A DNA stretch of 64,000 bases from Roseiarcus sp963813555 (GCA_963813555.1 CAWEZX010000002.1:496001-560000), one strand, 5' to 3'. Shown: positions 43,305-53,936, numbered from the stretch's first letter. The notes: generated by a model from the letters alone, not told the origin. Numbers and translations: made by a program.

Positions 43305-44312
43305 CTACCTTCCTGCGGAGGTGATCGGATAGCCCTTTAGGATATGAATGTAGTTAGCCCGTTCGAAGGCTGTCGGATCGGCCAGGTTCTTCTGGCTCAT
43401 GCGGCCGCGCATCTCGCCGACCGAAGACACTTCGCGCGCGGCCAGTAAAGTGGCCAACCCGTCGACCAGCTTAGCCATGTGCCCGACGCCATGGCGCAGC
43501 AACGACGATGTCGTCATGACGGCATCGGCCCCGGCGAGCAGGTACTTGAGGACGTCGTCGCCAGATTCGACCCCCGTGCTGGCGGCGAGCGACGCGGACA
43601 CCCGTCCGTGCAGGATCGCTATCCATAGAAGCGGCAAGCGAACTTCGGCTGGTGTGCTCAGTTCCAGATCGAGCGCCAGGCGAAGCGTAACCACATCGAT
43701 GTCTGGCTGATAGAAACGGTTGAACAGCACCAGACCATCCGCACCGCCGTCGGCGAGCGTTCGCGCCATGGCGCCGACGGCGCTGAAATACGGGCCGATC
43801 TTGACCGCTACCGGCACCGATACGGCAGCTTTCACGGCGCCGAGAATATCACGGTAGCGCTGCTCCACATCCCGCCCGGTCATCACGAGATCGGCAGGGA
43901 CGAAATAGATATTCAGCTCGATCGCATCGGCGCCCGCTTCTTCGAGTCCGCGTGCGTAGTCGACCCAGCCGGAATGGGAGATGCAATTGAGGCTGGCAAT
44001 CACCGGAATGGCGATGGCGGCCTTAGCGCGGCGGACGATATCGAGGTAGCGCTCCGGCCCGAAGCCGTAGCCTACTATCGTTGGGAAGTAGGTCTGCGCC
44101 TCGGCGAATCCCGTTGCCGCAACCTCGGTGCGCAATTCGATCTCGCGACGCTCGGTGACGATCTCCTCCTCGAATATCGAGGGCAACACTACGGCGGCCG
44201 CTCCGGCATCCTCGAGCTGGCGGAGATTGTCGATGTCCCGATTAAGCGGCGAAGCAGAGGCGATCAGCGGGTTGCGGAGGCTGAGTCCCATATAGTTCGT
44301 TGTCAGATCCAT
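43305..44312 (-). CDS. Dihydroorotate dehydrogenase-like flavoprotein
   Basis: 335 aa TIM-barrel flavoprotein. Start MDLTTNYMGLSLRNPLIASA matches the DHOD opening. FMN-site regions are IPVIASLNCISHSGWVDYAR, GADAIELNIYFVPAD, SVPVAVKIGPYFSAVGAMA and GGADGLVLFNRFYQPDID. This subgroup repeatedly sits next to pyruvate:ferredoxin oxidoreductase genes rather than in pyrimidine operons, so its substrate is probably not orotate and is unknown. Lies 21 bases after nifJ, last gene of the gap-pgk-ppdK-gltD-nifJ unit. Confidence 0.85.
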   Translation of the reverse strand: MDLTTNYMGLSLRNPLIASASPLNRDIDNLRQLEDAGAAAVVLPSIFEEEIVTERREIELRTEVAATGFAEAQTYFPTIVGYGFGPERYLDIVRRAKAAIAIPVIASLNCISHSGWVDYARGLEEAGADAIELNIYFVPADLVMTGRDVEQRYRDILGAVKAAVSVPVAVKIGPYFSAVGAMARTLADGGADGLVLFNRFYQPDIDVVTLRLALDLELSTPAEVRLPLLWIAILHGRVSASLAASTGVESGDDVLKYLLAGADAVMTTSSLLRHGVGHMAKLVDGLATLLAAREVSSVGEMRGRMSQKNLADPTAFERANYIHILKGYPITSAGR

Positions 44313-44333
44313 GGGCCGCTCCTCGTTCGCTTG

Positions 44334-47300
44334 TCAGCCGCCGCCGGTGTCCGGGTGGAAACGTGCGGAGCCGCGTGCGGCGAGCTCCTCGTATTGGCGG
44401 TATTTTTCCGTCACGACCTGCTGCGCGGCGGCCAGCAACTCCGCGGCTGCTGTCGGATTGGTGTTGGCGAGCGACCGGTAGCGCAGCTCGTTGTAGGCGT
44501 AGTCCTTGAACGGAATCGTTGGACGCGGGGAATCGAGCCGGAAGGGGTTGTCGCCGATCGCCCGCATCGCCGGATTGTAGCGGAACAATGGCCAATAGCC
44601 GCTCGCCGTAGCGAGGTCTTGCTGCTTCATGCCGAAGCGCAGGTCGAAGCCATGCGCGATACAGTGGCTGTAGGCGATGATGAGCGCCGGGCCGGCGTAG
44701 GCCTCGGCCTCGCGGAAAGCGAGAAGCGTCTGCTGTGGGTAAGCACCCATCGCGACTTGCGCGACATAGACGTTACCGTACGCGATCGCTTGTAGCGCCA
44801 AGTCTTTGCGAGCCACCCGCTTGCCGCCGGCCGCAAATTTCGCCACCGCGCCCAGCGGCGTCGCCTTGGAGGCCTGCCCGCCGGTATTGGAATAGACTTC
44901 GGTGTCGAGGACCAGCACGTTGACATCGCGGTCGCTCGCCAGCACGTGATCAAGCCCGCCATAGCCAATGTCATAGGCCCAGCCGTCGCCGCCGACGATC
45001 CAGACGCTCCGTCGCACCAAATGGTCCACCACCGAGAGGAGATCGCGGGCGTCTTCGCTGTCGATGGCGGCGAGTTTTTGCTTCAGCGCGGCGACGCGCG
45101 CGCGCTGAGCGCGGAACTCGAACTCGTGCAACTGCGGCGCAACGAGGATCGAGCGGACCAGCTCGTCGCCGACGGTGGCGGACAGGCGCCTGAGCAGTGT
45201 TGTCGCCAGCTCGAGCTGCTTGTCCGCCGCAAGGCGGAAGCCAAGACCAAACTCGGCATTGTCCTCGAACAGCGAGTTCGACCACGCCGGACCACGCCCG
45301 TCCGCGTTCGTCGTCCACTGCGTCACGGGAAGGTTGCCGCCATAGATCGACGAGCAGCCGGTCGCGTTGGCGACCTGCAGGCGATCGCCGAACAGCTGCG
45401 ACAACAGCTTGATGTAGGGAGTCTCGCCGCAGCCAGCACATGCGCCGGAGAACTCGAACAGCGGCTGCAGAAATTGAACGCCCCGCACATTGGCAAAGTC
45501 GACGCTCGCGCGATCGTTTACCGGCAACGATTCGAAGAAGGCAATATTGGTGCGCTCCTCCTCCAGAATCGGCGCTTTCGGAGCAAGATTGACCGCCTTT
45601 AGCCCGGGATCGCGCGGGCTCTGCGCTGGGCAGACCTCGACGCAGATTCCGCAGCCGGTGCAGTCCTCGAGGTAGAATTGCAGCGAGAAGCCGACGCCCG
45701 GATTGCCACGCGAATTGACCGGCGCCGACTTGAACCCGGACGGGGCGCCGTCGATTGCGCCCTCATTATAGTACTTGGCGCGAATGACGCTGTGGGGGCA
45801 CGCCAGGCCGCATTGGCCGCACTGGATGCATATGTCGGCTTCCCAGACCGCCACGATATCGGAAATGTTGCGCTTCTCGAACGCTGCCGTGCCCAACGGG
45901 AACGTGCCATCCACCGGCAACTGGCTGACACGGATCTCGTCGCCGCGGCCAAGCATCATCTTGCCGGTGACTTCGCGCACGAACTCCGGCGCATCGGCCG
46001 GCACGATCGGAAGCAGGTCGAAAGCGCCCGTCGCTGCCGCCGGCACGGTTACTTCGAAAAGATGGGCCAGCGTATGATCGACGGCCTCGAAGTTCCTGCG
46101 CACCATGTCGGCTCCTTTAGAGCCGTAGCTTTTCTCGATCGCGTGTTTGATCCGGGCGATCGCCTCCTCGCGTGGCAGCACGCCTGAGATCGCGAAGAAG
46201 CAGGTTTGCAGGACCGTGTTGACGCGGCCGCCAAGGCCGGTCTCGCGCGCAACCTTGGAGGCGTCGATGACGAAGAAGCGAAGCCTTTTCTCCAGGATCT
46301 GCGCTTGCACCAAGCGCGGCAACCTGCCCCATACGGCGTCCGGTTCATAAGGCGTGTTCAACAGGAACGTGCCGCCAACGGCGGCCAGCCGCAACACATC
46401 TATCCGATCAAGAAAGCCCGCCTGGTGGCAGGCGACGAAGTTCGCCGACTCGATCAGGTAAGGCGAACGGATCGGTCGCCTGCCGAAGCGCAGATGCGAG
46501 ATCGTCTGGGCACCGGATTTGTGCGAGTCATAAACGAAATAACCCTGTGCATGCATTGCCGGGTCCTCAGCGATGATCTTGACGCTGTTCTTGTTGGCGC
46601 CAACCGTGCCATCGGCGCCAAGGCCGTAGAAGACCGCGCGCACAACACCGTCAGGTTCGATCGAAAATGCTGGATCGATCGCGAGGCTCGTGTGCGAGAC
46701 GTCGTCGTCAATCCCGACCGTGAAGCCGTTTTTCGGATCAGACTTCTTCAACTCGTCGAATACCGCTTTGACCTGGGCAGGATTGAAATTCTTGGATGCG
46801 AGACCGTAGCGGCCGCCGATCACACGCGGCATTGTCAAACGCGCACCGCTTGCTACCGCCTGTGCCAGCGTGGTCACGACGTCCGTGTAGAGCGGTTCGC
46901 CGGGAGCTCCCGATTCTTTGGTCTGCTCAAGGACAGCGACGGCTCGGCAGGAGTCCGGCAATGCCGCAAGGAAATGGTCGACCGCGAACGGACGATAGAG
47001 CCGAACCTGCAACACCCCGACACGTGCGCCAGCATTCGCCAGGAACGTCATCGTCTCGCGCGCCGTCTCTGCGCCCGAGCCCATAAGCACGATCACCCGG
47101 TCGGCATCGGCAGGGCCATCGTACTCGAAAAGCTTGTAGGCGCGGCCGGTCAGCGCCGCGAAGCGATCCATCGCTGCCTGCACGATCGGCGGCACCAGCG
47201 CATAATATGGGTTCGAAGTTTCCCGCGCCTGGAAGAAGGTGTCCGGATTGTGTGCGGTGCCGCGGATGACGGGGTGCTCCGGTGTCAGGGCGCGGGCCCG

Positions 47301-47909
47301 GTGCGCACGGACTAGGTCCTGGCGAATCATCGCCCTGATCTCGTCATCGGACAGAAGGGCCAACTTGTTGACCTCGTGGGACGTCCGGAAGCCGTCGAAG
47401 AAATGCAGGAAAGGAATGCGGGATTCGAGTGTGGCGGCCTGCGCGATCAGTGCCGCATCATGCGCCTCTTGCACCGAAGCCGACGAAAGTAGTGCAAACC
47501 CGGTAGTCCGCGCCGTCATCACGTCGGAATGATCGCCGAAGATCGAGAGCGCCTGGGTCGCCAGCGCCCGAGCCGCCACGTGGAAGACCGTCGAAGTCAG
47601 CTCGCCGGCGATCTTGAACATGTTCGGAAGCATGAGCATGAGGCCTTGCGAGGCCGTGAAGGTTGTCGTCAGCGCGCCCGACTGCAGCGCGCCATGCACG
47701 GCGCCAGCGGCGCCGCCCTCACTCTGCATTTCCTGGACGACCGGAACGTTGCCCCAGATGTTCCGAATACCGGCCGCCGACCATTCGTCGGCGAGTTCAG
47801 CCATCGTCGAGGACGGTGTGATCGGGTAGATCGCGCAAACTTCGTTGACTCGGTAGGCGACATGGGCGACCGCGGTGTTGCCGTCGCGGGTGTCGGTTTG
47901 GGGCTGCAT
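44334..47909 (-). CDS. nifJ: Pyruvate:ferredoxin (flavodoxin) oxidoreductase
   Basis: 1191 aa single-chain PFOR: pyruvate + CoA + 2 Fd(ox) to acetyl-CoA + CO2 + 2 Fd(red), cytosolic, oxygen-sensitive. Domains in order: pyrimidine-binding domain with YRVNEVCAIYPITPSSTMAE; the gamma-type domain with FDELKKSDPKNGFTVGI ahead of it; 2x[4Fe-4S] with CIQCGQCGLACPHSVI and CTGCGICVEVCPAQSPRD (about 690-760); TPP domain with FSGACAGCGETPYIKLL, IVGGDGWAYDIGYGGLDHVL and VYSNTGGQASKATPLGAVAK. Start MQPQTDTRDGNTA at 47909, 14 bases after the gltD-like stop. An apparent longer open frame into gltD is an artefact of a frameshift there. Confidence 0.96.
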   Translation of the reverse strand: MQPQTDTRDGNTAVAHVAYRVNEVCAIYPITPSSTMAELADEWSAAGIRNIWGNVPVVQEMQSEGGAAGAVHGALQSGALTTTFTASQGLMLMLPNMFKIAGELTSTVFHVAARALATQALSIFGDHSDVMTARTTGFALLSSASVQEAHDAALIAQAATLESRIPFLHFFDGFRTSHEVNKLALLSDDEIRAMIRQDLVRAHRARALTPEHPVIRGTAHNPDTFFQARETSNPYYALVPPIVQAAMDRFAALTGRAYKLFEYDGPADADRVIVLMGSGAETARETMTFLANAGARVGVLQVRLYRPFAVDHFLAALPDSCRAVAVLEQTKESGAPGEPLYTDVVTTLAQAVASGARLTMPRVIGGRYGLASKNFNPAQVKAVFDELKKSDPKNGFTVGIDDDVSHTSLAIDPAFSIEPDGVVRAVFYGLGADGTVGANKNSVKIIAEDPAMHAQGYFVYDSHKSGAQTISHLRFGRRPIRSPYLIESANFVACHQAGFLDRIDVLRLAAVGGTFLLNTPYEPDAVWGRLPRLVQAQILEKRLRFFVIDASKVARETGLGGRVNTVLQTCFFAISGVLPREEAIARIKHAIEKSYGSKGADMVRRNFEAVDHTLAHLFEVTVPAAATGAFDLLPIVPADAPEFVREVTGKMMLGRGDEIRVSQLPVDGTFPLGTAAFEKRNISDIVAVWEADICIQCGQCGLACPHSVIRAKYYNEGAIDGAPSGFKSAPVNSRGNPGVGFSLQFYLEDCTGCGICVEVCPAQSPRDPGLKAVNLAPKAPILEEERTNIAFFESLPVNDRASVDFANVRGVQFLQPLFEFSGACAGCGETPYIKLLSQLFGDRLQVANATGCSSIYGGNLPVTQWTTNADGRGPAWSNSLFEDNAEFGLGFRLAADKQLELATTLLRRLSATVGDELVRSILVAPQLHEFEFRAQRARVAALKQKLAAIDSEDARDLLSVVDHLVRRSVWIVGGDGWAYDIGYGGLDHVLASDRDVNVLVLDTEVYSNTGGQASKATPLGAVAKFAAGGKRVARKDLALQAIAYGNVYVAQVAMGAYPQQTLLAFREAEAYAGPALIIAYSHCIAHGFDLRFGMKQQDLATASGYWPLFRYNPAMRAIGDNPFRLDSPRPTIPFKDYAYNELRYRSLANTNPTAAAELLAAAQQVVTEKYRQYEELAARGSARFHPDTGGG

Positions 47910-47923
47910 CGCTCGCCTCGCTC

Positions 47924-49559
47924 TCAGACGGGTTCGGCGATCATCTCGATGGCATGGCAGGGGCAGGTGTCGAAGCAGACCGCACAGCCGGTGCAGCGAT
48001 CGTAGAGATAGCGATAGTGCCGGCCGGTTCCGAGTTTCTCGATCGCGTCCTCCGGGCAGGCGGCGTAGCACTGGTCGCATTCGAAGCAGTTGCCGCAGGA
48101 GAGGCAACGACAAGCCTCGTAGCGAGCCTCGGCTTCGGTCAGTCCGGCCATCACCTCCACGAAGCCGCCTGTCCGGGCCGTCGCCGGCAGCCGCGACTGC
48201 TCGGAGCGCTCGGCATCGCTGTAGATTGGCAGATGCAGCATGTCGAACGAAACGATCTGGTGGTTCGGCAACGGTCGGCATTCGGCGCCGCGAAGCCAGG
48301 CATCGATGTGGCGGGCCCGCCTTCTTGCCGTGGCCGACCGCGGCCGTAACCGTCCGATCGCCAGGCACCATGTCGCCGCCGGCGAAAATGCCGGCATGCC
48401 CGGTCATCATGTTGGGCTCGACGATGACCGTCCCGTCCGGTTTGACCTCGATTCCAGGCACCCGTTTCAAAAAGTTACTGTCAGCTTGCTGTCCGAGCGC
48501 CAGAACGACGGCGTCGGCCTCGAGCGTCTCGAAATGGCCGGTCGGCCGCGGACGGCCGTCCGGTCCAAGCTCCATGATCTCGACGGTCAGTGACGGGCCG
48601 ACGATCTCCTTGATGCTCGTCAGCCACTTGATCTTGACCCCTTCCTCGATCGCCTCGTCCGCCTCGAAGGCATGCGCCGGCATGTGGGTGCGATCGCGGT
48701 GATAGACAATCAAAGTCTCTTCGGCGCCGAGACGCCTCGCCGTTCGCGCGGCATCCATCGCGGTGTTGCCGCCGCCGTAGATGATGACGCGCCGGCCGAG
48801 GCGCGGCGCTTCGCCGGCGCTGACCCCGCGCAGAAAGGTCACGGCATCGAGGACGCGGGGCGCGTCGCGAGCGGGTATGTCGACGTGCTTCGAGATGTGC
48901 GCCCCGATCGCGGCGAACGCCGCATCGAAGCCGCCCTCCGTCATCTCGCCAAGGAGATCCTCGACCTTGTGGTCGAGAACGATCTTAACGCCCATCGCCT
49001 CGATCCGGCCCACTTCGGTCATCAGCTCCGCGCGCGGCATCCGGTAGGCGGGGATGCCGAAATGCATCATCCCGCCGGGAAGCGGGCCGGCCTCGCGGAC
49101 CTCGACTTGGTGGCCGAGCCGCGCCAAGTGATAGGCGGCCGAAAGGCCGCTTGGGCCCGCGCCCAGCACAAGCGCCCGTTTGCCGGAGGGCGGGGCCTCG
49201 TTCAGCAGCCGCAAGCCTTCCTTCCCCGCCAAGTCACCGAGAAATCGCTCCACGGCGTGGATGCTCACGGAACTGTCGAGTTCGCGGCGATTGCAGCTGT
49301 CTTCGCACGGGTGGTAGCAGACCCGTCCATGCACTGCCGGGAGAGGGTTGTCCTTGACCAGCGCCAGCCAGGCCTGTCGGTACCTGCCCTGCCGTGCATG
49401 CTCGAGCCAAGCCTGGATGTTCTCGCCGGCCGGGCACACGTGATTGCAGGGCGGTAGGAGGTCGACATACATCGGCCGCTGCGCTCGCGTCGGGCCGGTG
49501 CCCTTTACCCGGGTCAGGTCCACGATCGGCGTCAGGTCGGCAAGACGTGTGCGCGCCAT
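47924..49559 (-). pseudogene. GltD-like NAD(P)H:ferredoxin-type oxidoreductase with C-terminal ferredoxin, frameshifted
   Basis: The core is a glutamate-synthase small-subunit-like flavoprotein: N-terminal [4Fe-4S] cysteines (CNHVCPAGENIQAWLEHAR, VCYHPCEDSCNRRELD), FAD site LVLGAGPSGLSAAYHLARL, NADPH site IIYGGGNTAMDAARTARRLG and GIFAGGDMVPGDRTVTAAVG. One extra G in the GCGGGCCCGC at 48311-48320 shifts the frame. The other frame supplies the true end: ARHIDAWLRGAECRPLP, then CRCLSCGNCFECDQCYAACP and CTGCAVCFDTCPCHAIEMIA, a two-cluster ferredoxin domain. Corrected length 544 aa. Between ppdK and nifJ, a role in moving electrons between ferredoxin and NADP is likely. Confidence 0.85.
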
Positions 49560-49733
49560 TCAATGAACTCCGGCAAGAGGATATCAACTGAGACCAGGCG
49601 GTCGGGCTGCGCGAACTGGTAGGTCCTGAAGCGAGAAATCCCGATGGCGCCAACTCTACTGTGGTTTACGCGGTTCTGAGGTTATCCTGAGGAGCACGAT
49701 GCACAATCCACCCAATTCCTGCCCACGGCCACA

Positions 49734-52490
49734 TCAACCCGGTCCGTCCGGCCGACGATCGGCCGCTTCCGCCTTGTGCTGAGCTTCCTCGGCCAAGGCG
49801 GCATGAGCCGCGGCGAGGCGGGCGACCGGCACTCGGTAGGGAGAGCAGCTGACATAGTCGAGGCCTTTGGCGTGGCAGAAGGCGATGCTCTTTGGATCAC
49901 CGCCATGCTCCCCGCAGACGCCGATCTCGATGTCCGGCCGAATGCCACGGCCGAGCTTGACCGCGGTATCGATCAGCTTGCCGACGCCGCCCTCGTCGAT
50001 CGTGGCAAACGGGTTCTCCGGCAGGATGTCCCGTCTGAGATAGGCGACCAGAAAGCCCCGTTCGGCATCGTCGCGAGAAATGCCGTATGTCGTCTGCGTC
50101 AGGTCATTGGTGCCGAAGGAGAAGAACTCGGCCATTTTCGCCAAGTCGTCCGCGACCAGCGCAGCGCGCGGAACCTCGATCATGGTGCCGAAGCGATACT
50201 CGACCTTAATCTTGGTTTCCTCGAAGACGTTCTTGGCTACTTGCTCGATCGCCTTCTGTTGGGCGCTGAGCTCGTTGACGTGGCTGACCAGGGGAATCAT
50301 GATTTTCGGGTGCACGTCGATGCCGTCTCGAATGCACGCCACCGCGGCCTCGAAGATGCCGCGCGCCTGCATCGCGGTCAGCTCCGGGATGATCAGACCA
50401 AGGCGCACGCCGCGCGTGCCGAGCATCGGATTGGCTTCGTGCAGGCTGGTCACGCGCTCGAGATAGTCCTCCCTGCGGCGGATCGCGGCCAAGGCCAAGT
50501 TGATCTCCTTGAGCGTCGTATAGTGCTGGAGCTGCATCTTGAGTTCCGCGAGGTCCTGCACCAGCTCGTCATAGGCCGGCAGGAACTCATGCAGCGGCGG
50601 ATCGAGGAGCCGGATGACCACCGGCAAGCCGTCCATCGCTCGGAACAGCCCCTCGAAATCGCCGCGCTGGAGCGGTAGAAGCTGTTCGATGGCCCCGGCC
50701 CGCTCGGTCACGTTCTTTGCCATGATCATCGCCTGCACGACCGGCAGGCGGTCGGTCTCGAAGAACATGTGCTCGGTGCGCACGAGCCCGAGACCCTCGG
50801 CGCCGTTGCGGCGGGCGCGCTCGGCGTCCTTCAGGTAGTCGGCATTGGCCCAGACGCCCAAGCGGCGGAACTCATCCGCCCAGCCGAGGATCTTGCTTAG
50901 ATAGACGTTGGTCACGTCGGGAATCATGGTGGGCAAGGCGCCGAGGAACACCTCCCCGAGCGTGCCGTCGAGCGAGATGAATTCCCCCTCCTTGATGACG
51001 TCGTCGCCCACTCTGATCTCGCGGGCGTCAAGATCGATTTCGAGCGCGGCAACGCCGACCACCGCCGGCTTGCCGAACTGCCGGGCGACCAGCGCCGCGT
51101 GGCTGGTGCGGCCGCCTCGGCTTGTGAGGATGCCCTCGGCGGCAAGCATGCCGTGGACGTCATCCGGCTTGGTCTCGGGCCGCACCATGACGACCGGCTT
51201 GTGCGAATCCTTTGCCCAGGCGACCGCAGTATCCGCGTCGAGCGCGACGATGCCGACGGCGGCGTCCGGCGAGACGTTGAGGCCTTTTGCGATCAGCTTC
51301 GCCGACTTGCGGGCGGCCGGCTCGATCTGCGGGTGCAGGAAGAAATCGACCTGCTCCGGCTTGACGCGTTGCACCGCCTCCCCCTTGGTGATCAATCCTT
51401 CTTCGACCATGTCGACCGCGATCCGGACCTCGGCTTGGGCGGTCCGCTTGCCGTCGCGCGTCTGCAGGATCCAGAGCTTGTCGTGCTCGACGGTGAACTC
51501 GATGTCCTGCATGTTGCGATAGTGCTTCTCGAGCCGCTTGGCGATGTCGACGAATTCGTGATAACGCGCCGGCATCGCCTCCTGGAGATCGGCCAGAGGC
51601 TGGGTCTCGCGGATGCCGGCGACCACATCCTCGCCCTGGGCGCTGACCAGATAGTCGCCTTCCGGCTCGGGCTCGCCGGTCGAGGCATTGCGCGACATGG
51701 CGACGCCGGTGGCGCAATCGGGGCCCATATTGCCGAACACCATAGTCTGGATGTTGACCGCGGTGCCGAGATTGTGCGGGATGCTGGCGGCGTTGCGGTA
51801 GGCGATGGCGCGTTTGCCGTTCCACGACTTGAAGACCGCTTCGGTAGCCAGACGGAGCTGCTCGAACGGATCGTCCGGAAAATCGTGTCCTGAGAAGGTA
51901 CGAACGATCTCGCGGAATTTCTGGCTGACCTCGCGCCAGTCGTTGGCGTCGAGCTCGGCGTCGGTCTCCACTTCGGACTTGCGCCGGCGGGCGGTGAGGA
52001 CCGCCTCGAAGACGTCATCGGGAACCCCGAGGACGACGCTCCCGAACATCTGGACCAGGCGGCGATAGGAATCGAAGGCGAACCGTGCATCGCCGGCGCG
52101 CTCGGCCAGCCCTTCCGCCGCGCTTTTGTTGAGGCCGAGGTTGAGGATCGTGTCCATCATTCCGGGCATCGAGAACTTCGCGCCCGACCGGCAGGACACT
52201 AAGAGCGGGCGCTTCGGATCGCCGAAGGCCTTGCCGGTGGCGCGCTCGATCTGGCCAAGCGCCTCGAGCTCCTGCTGCCAGAGGTCGTCGGGCAGCCTCT
52301 CGCCCGCCTCGAGATAGGCATTGCAGCCCTCTGTCGTGACGGTGAAACCGGGCGGCACCGGTACTCCAAGTCGAGTCATGTCCGCGAGGCCGGCTCCCTT
52401 GCCGCCGAGCAGGGCACGCACCTTGTCCCAATTGCCGGCATCGGCCTCGGCCTTGTCGACTTCGTTGTAGAGATAAACCCACTTCTTCAT
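49734..52490 (-). CDS. ppdK: Pyruvate, phosphate dikinase
   Basis: Interconverts PEP + AMP + PPi and pyruvate + ATP + Pi. 918 aa from ATG 52490, which has GGGAGG seven bases upstream. The N-terminal ATP-grasp starts VYLYNEVDKAEADAGNWDKV then LLGGKGAGLADMTRLGVPVP. The phosphohistidine swivelling domain has GILTSRGGRTSHAALVARQF with the catalytic His (about residue 455). The C-terminal PEP/pyruvate barrel ends with GVCGEHGGDPKSIAFCHAKG and LDYVSCSPYRVPVARLAAAH, holding the catalytic Cys. With gap and pgk upstream it could run in the glycolytic (PPi-saving) or gluconeogenic direction. Confidence 0.97.
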   Translation of the reverse strand: MKKWVYLYNEVDKAEADAGNWDKVRALLGGKGAGLADMTRLGVPVPPGFTVTTEGCNAYLEAGERLPDDLWQQELEALGQIERATGKAFGDPKRPLLVSCRSGAKFSMPGMMDTILNLGLNKSAAEGLAERAGDARFAFDSYRRLVQMFGSVVLGVPDDVFEAVLTARRRKSEVETDAELDANDWREVSQKFREIVRTFSGHDFPDDPFEQLRLATEAVFKSWNGKRAIAYRNAASIPHNLGTAVNIQTMVFGNMGPDCATGVAMSRNASTGEPEPEGDYLVSAQGEDVVAGIRETQPLADLQEAMPARYHEFVDIAKRLEKHYRNMQDIEFTVEHDKLWILQTRDGKRTAQAEVRIAVDMVEEGLITKGEAVQRVKPEQVDFFLHPQIEPAARKSAKLIAKGLNVSPDAAVGIVALDADTAVAWAKDSHKPVVMVRPETKPDDVHGMLAAEGILTSRGGRTSHAALVARQFGKPAVVGVAALEIDLDAREIRVGDDVIKEGEFISLDGTLGEVFLGALPTMIPDVTNVYLSKILGWADEFRRLGVWANADYLKDAERARRNGAEGLGLVRTEHMFFETDRLPVVQAMIMAKNVTERAGAIEQLLPLQRGDFEGLFRAMDGLPVVIRLLDPPLHEFLPAYDELVQDLAELKMQLQHYTTLKEINLALAAIRRREDYLERVTSLHEANPMLGTRGVRLGLIIPELTAMQARGIFEAAVACIRDGIDVHPKIMIPLVSHVNELSAQQKAIEQVAKNVFEETKIKVEYRFGTMIEVPRAALVADDLAKMAEFFSFGTNDLTQTTYGISRDDAERGFLVAYLRRDILPENPFATIDEGGVGKLIDTAVKLGRGIRPDIEIGVCGEHGGDPKSIAFCHAKGLDYVSCSPYRVPVARLAAAHAALAEEAQHKAEAADRRPDGPG

Positions 52491-52628
52491 ATTGACCTCC
52501 CGCGGGAAGAGAACGGGGTTGTCGGGTGGCGCGACGAAACGCCTGCGGACGCCTATTTGCCGGCGCAGCTGATAGAAGAGACGCGCAATCGCCATCGGAT
52601 CATTAGGCTTCAGAACGCGGAGGTTCTG

Positions 52629-53828
52629 CTATTTCGCCCGCAGCGCTTCAACTCCTGGCAGCGCCTTGCCTTCCATCCATTCCAGAAACGCGCCGCCGGC
52701 GGTCGAGACATAGGTGAAATCGTCGGCGACCTTGGCCTCGTTGAGCGCGGCGACGGTGTCGCCGCCGCCCGCCACGGACTTTAATTTGCCCTGCTTGGTG
52801 AGCGCCGCCACGGTCTTGGCGATCGTCATCGTCGCCTCTTCGAAGGGCCGCGTCTCGAACGCGCCGAACGGGCCGTACCACACCAGTGTCTTGACGTGCG
52901 CCAAGACCTCCTCGACTCCGAGGACCGACTTCGGTCCTATGTCGAGGATCATCTCGTCCTCGGCGACATGATCGACGTCGACGACGTGGGCGGGCGCATG
53001 AGCTTTGAGCTCCTTAGCCACCATCGCGTCAACAGGGAGCAGAATACGACATTTTGCGTTTTCCGCCGCGGCGACGATCGAGCGGGCGGTCTCCGCGAGG
53101 TCCTTCTCGCAGAGCGACTTCCCAACATGTTTGCCCTCGGCGAACAAGAAGGTGTTGGCCATCCCGCCAGCGATGATGAGAATGTCGACCTTGTTAACCA
53201 GGTTGCCGAGGACGTCGAGCTTGGTCGACACTTTGGCCCCGCCGACAATCGCGGCGACCGGACGCGCCGGATCGCCGAGCGCCAGACCCGACGCCTCGAG
53301 CTCCTTCTGCATCGCCCGTCCCGCGTGCGCGGGCAGTTTATGGGCGAGTCCCTCCGTCGTCGCGTGCGCGCGGTGGGCGGCCGAGAAAGCGTCGTTGACA
53401 TAGATATCGCCAAGCTTGGCGAGCTCTTGGACATGGGCTGGATCGTTCTTTTCCTCGCCCTTGTAGAAGCGGGTGTTCTCCAATAGGAGCACGTCGCCGT
53501 TTTTCATTTTGGCGATCGCGTCGGCAGCGGTCTTGCCGATGCAGTCGGCGCAAAAAGCAACCGGGCGCTTGATGACGTCGGCGACCGCCGCAGCGATAGG
53601 CTTTAGCGAATTGGCCTCGTCTGGCCCTCCCTTGGGCCGGCCGAAATGCGCAAGAAGGATGACCTTGCCGCCCTTGCAGGCGATCTCTTCGATGGTTGAC
53701 GCGCCGCGCTCGATGCGGGTCGTATCCGTCACGCGGCCGTGTTCGGAGGGAACGTTGAGGTCGACGCGTACGAGGACACGCTTGCCGGAGACGCTGGCGT
53801 CGTCGAGCGTGCGGAATGGGTTGCTCAT
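52629..53828 (-). CDS. pgk: Phosphoglycerate kinase
   Basis: 399 aa, 3-phosphoglycerate + ATP to and from 1,3-bisphosphoglycerate + ADP. ATG 53828 follows a GGAGG site; a longer upstream frame is unsupported. Motifs: KRVLVRVDLNVPSEHGRVTD (substrate loop), LLAHFGRPKGGPDEANSL, DAFSAAHRAHATTEGLAH, AAIVGGAKVSTKLDVLGNLV, VWYGPFGAFETRPFEEAT and SVAGGGDTVAALNEAK (nucleotide end). Second gene after gap. A dedicated copy in an anaerobic island suggests an additional chromosomal pgk elsewhere, which cannot be seen here. Confidence 0.97.
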   Translation of the reverse strand: MSNPFRTLDDASVSGKRVLVRVDLNVPSEHGRVTDTTRIERGASTIEEIACKGGKVILLAHFGRPKGGPDEANSLKPIAAAVADVIKRPVAFCADCIGKTAADAIAKMKNGDVLLLENTRFYKGEEKNDPAHVQELAKLGDIYVNDAFSAAHRAHATTEGLAHKLPAHAGRAMQKELEASGLALGDPARPVAAIVGGAKVSTKLDVLGNLVNKVDILIIAGGMANTFLFAEGKHVGKSLCEKDLAETARSIVAAAENAKCRILLPVDAMVAKELKAHAPAHVVDVDHVAEDEMILDIGPKSVLGVEEVLAHVKTLVWYGPFGAFETRPFEEATMTIAKTVAALTKQGKLKSVAGGGDTVAALNEAKVADDFTYVSTAGGAFLEWMEGKALPGVEALRAK

Positions 53829-53936
53829 ATTCGCCTCCCTGTGAACGCAAGGTCCGATCGGATCGTCCTTGTGCCCCCTACAGCCGCCGGCGCCCACGTC
53901 GACGGCTGATCCTCGTCATGCGTTAGGCGACGGCGC

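Noticed and set aside
46206..47315. A 369-codon plus-strand frame
   Set aside because: It is antisense within nifJ; no motifs, arginine-rich shadow.
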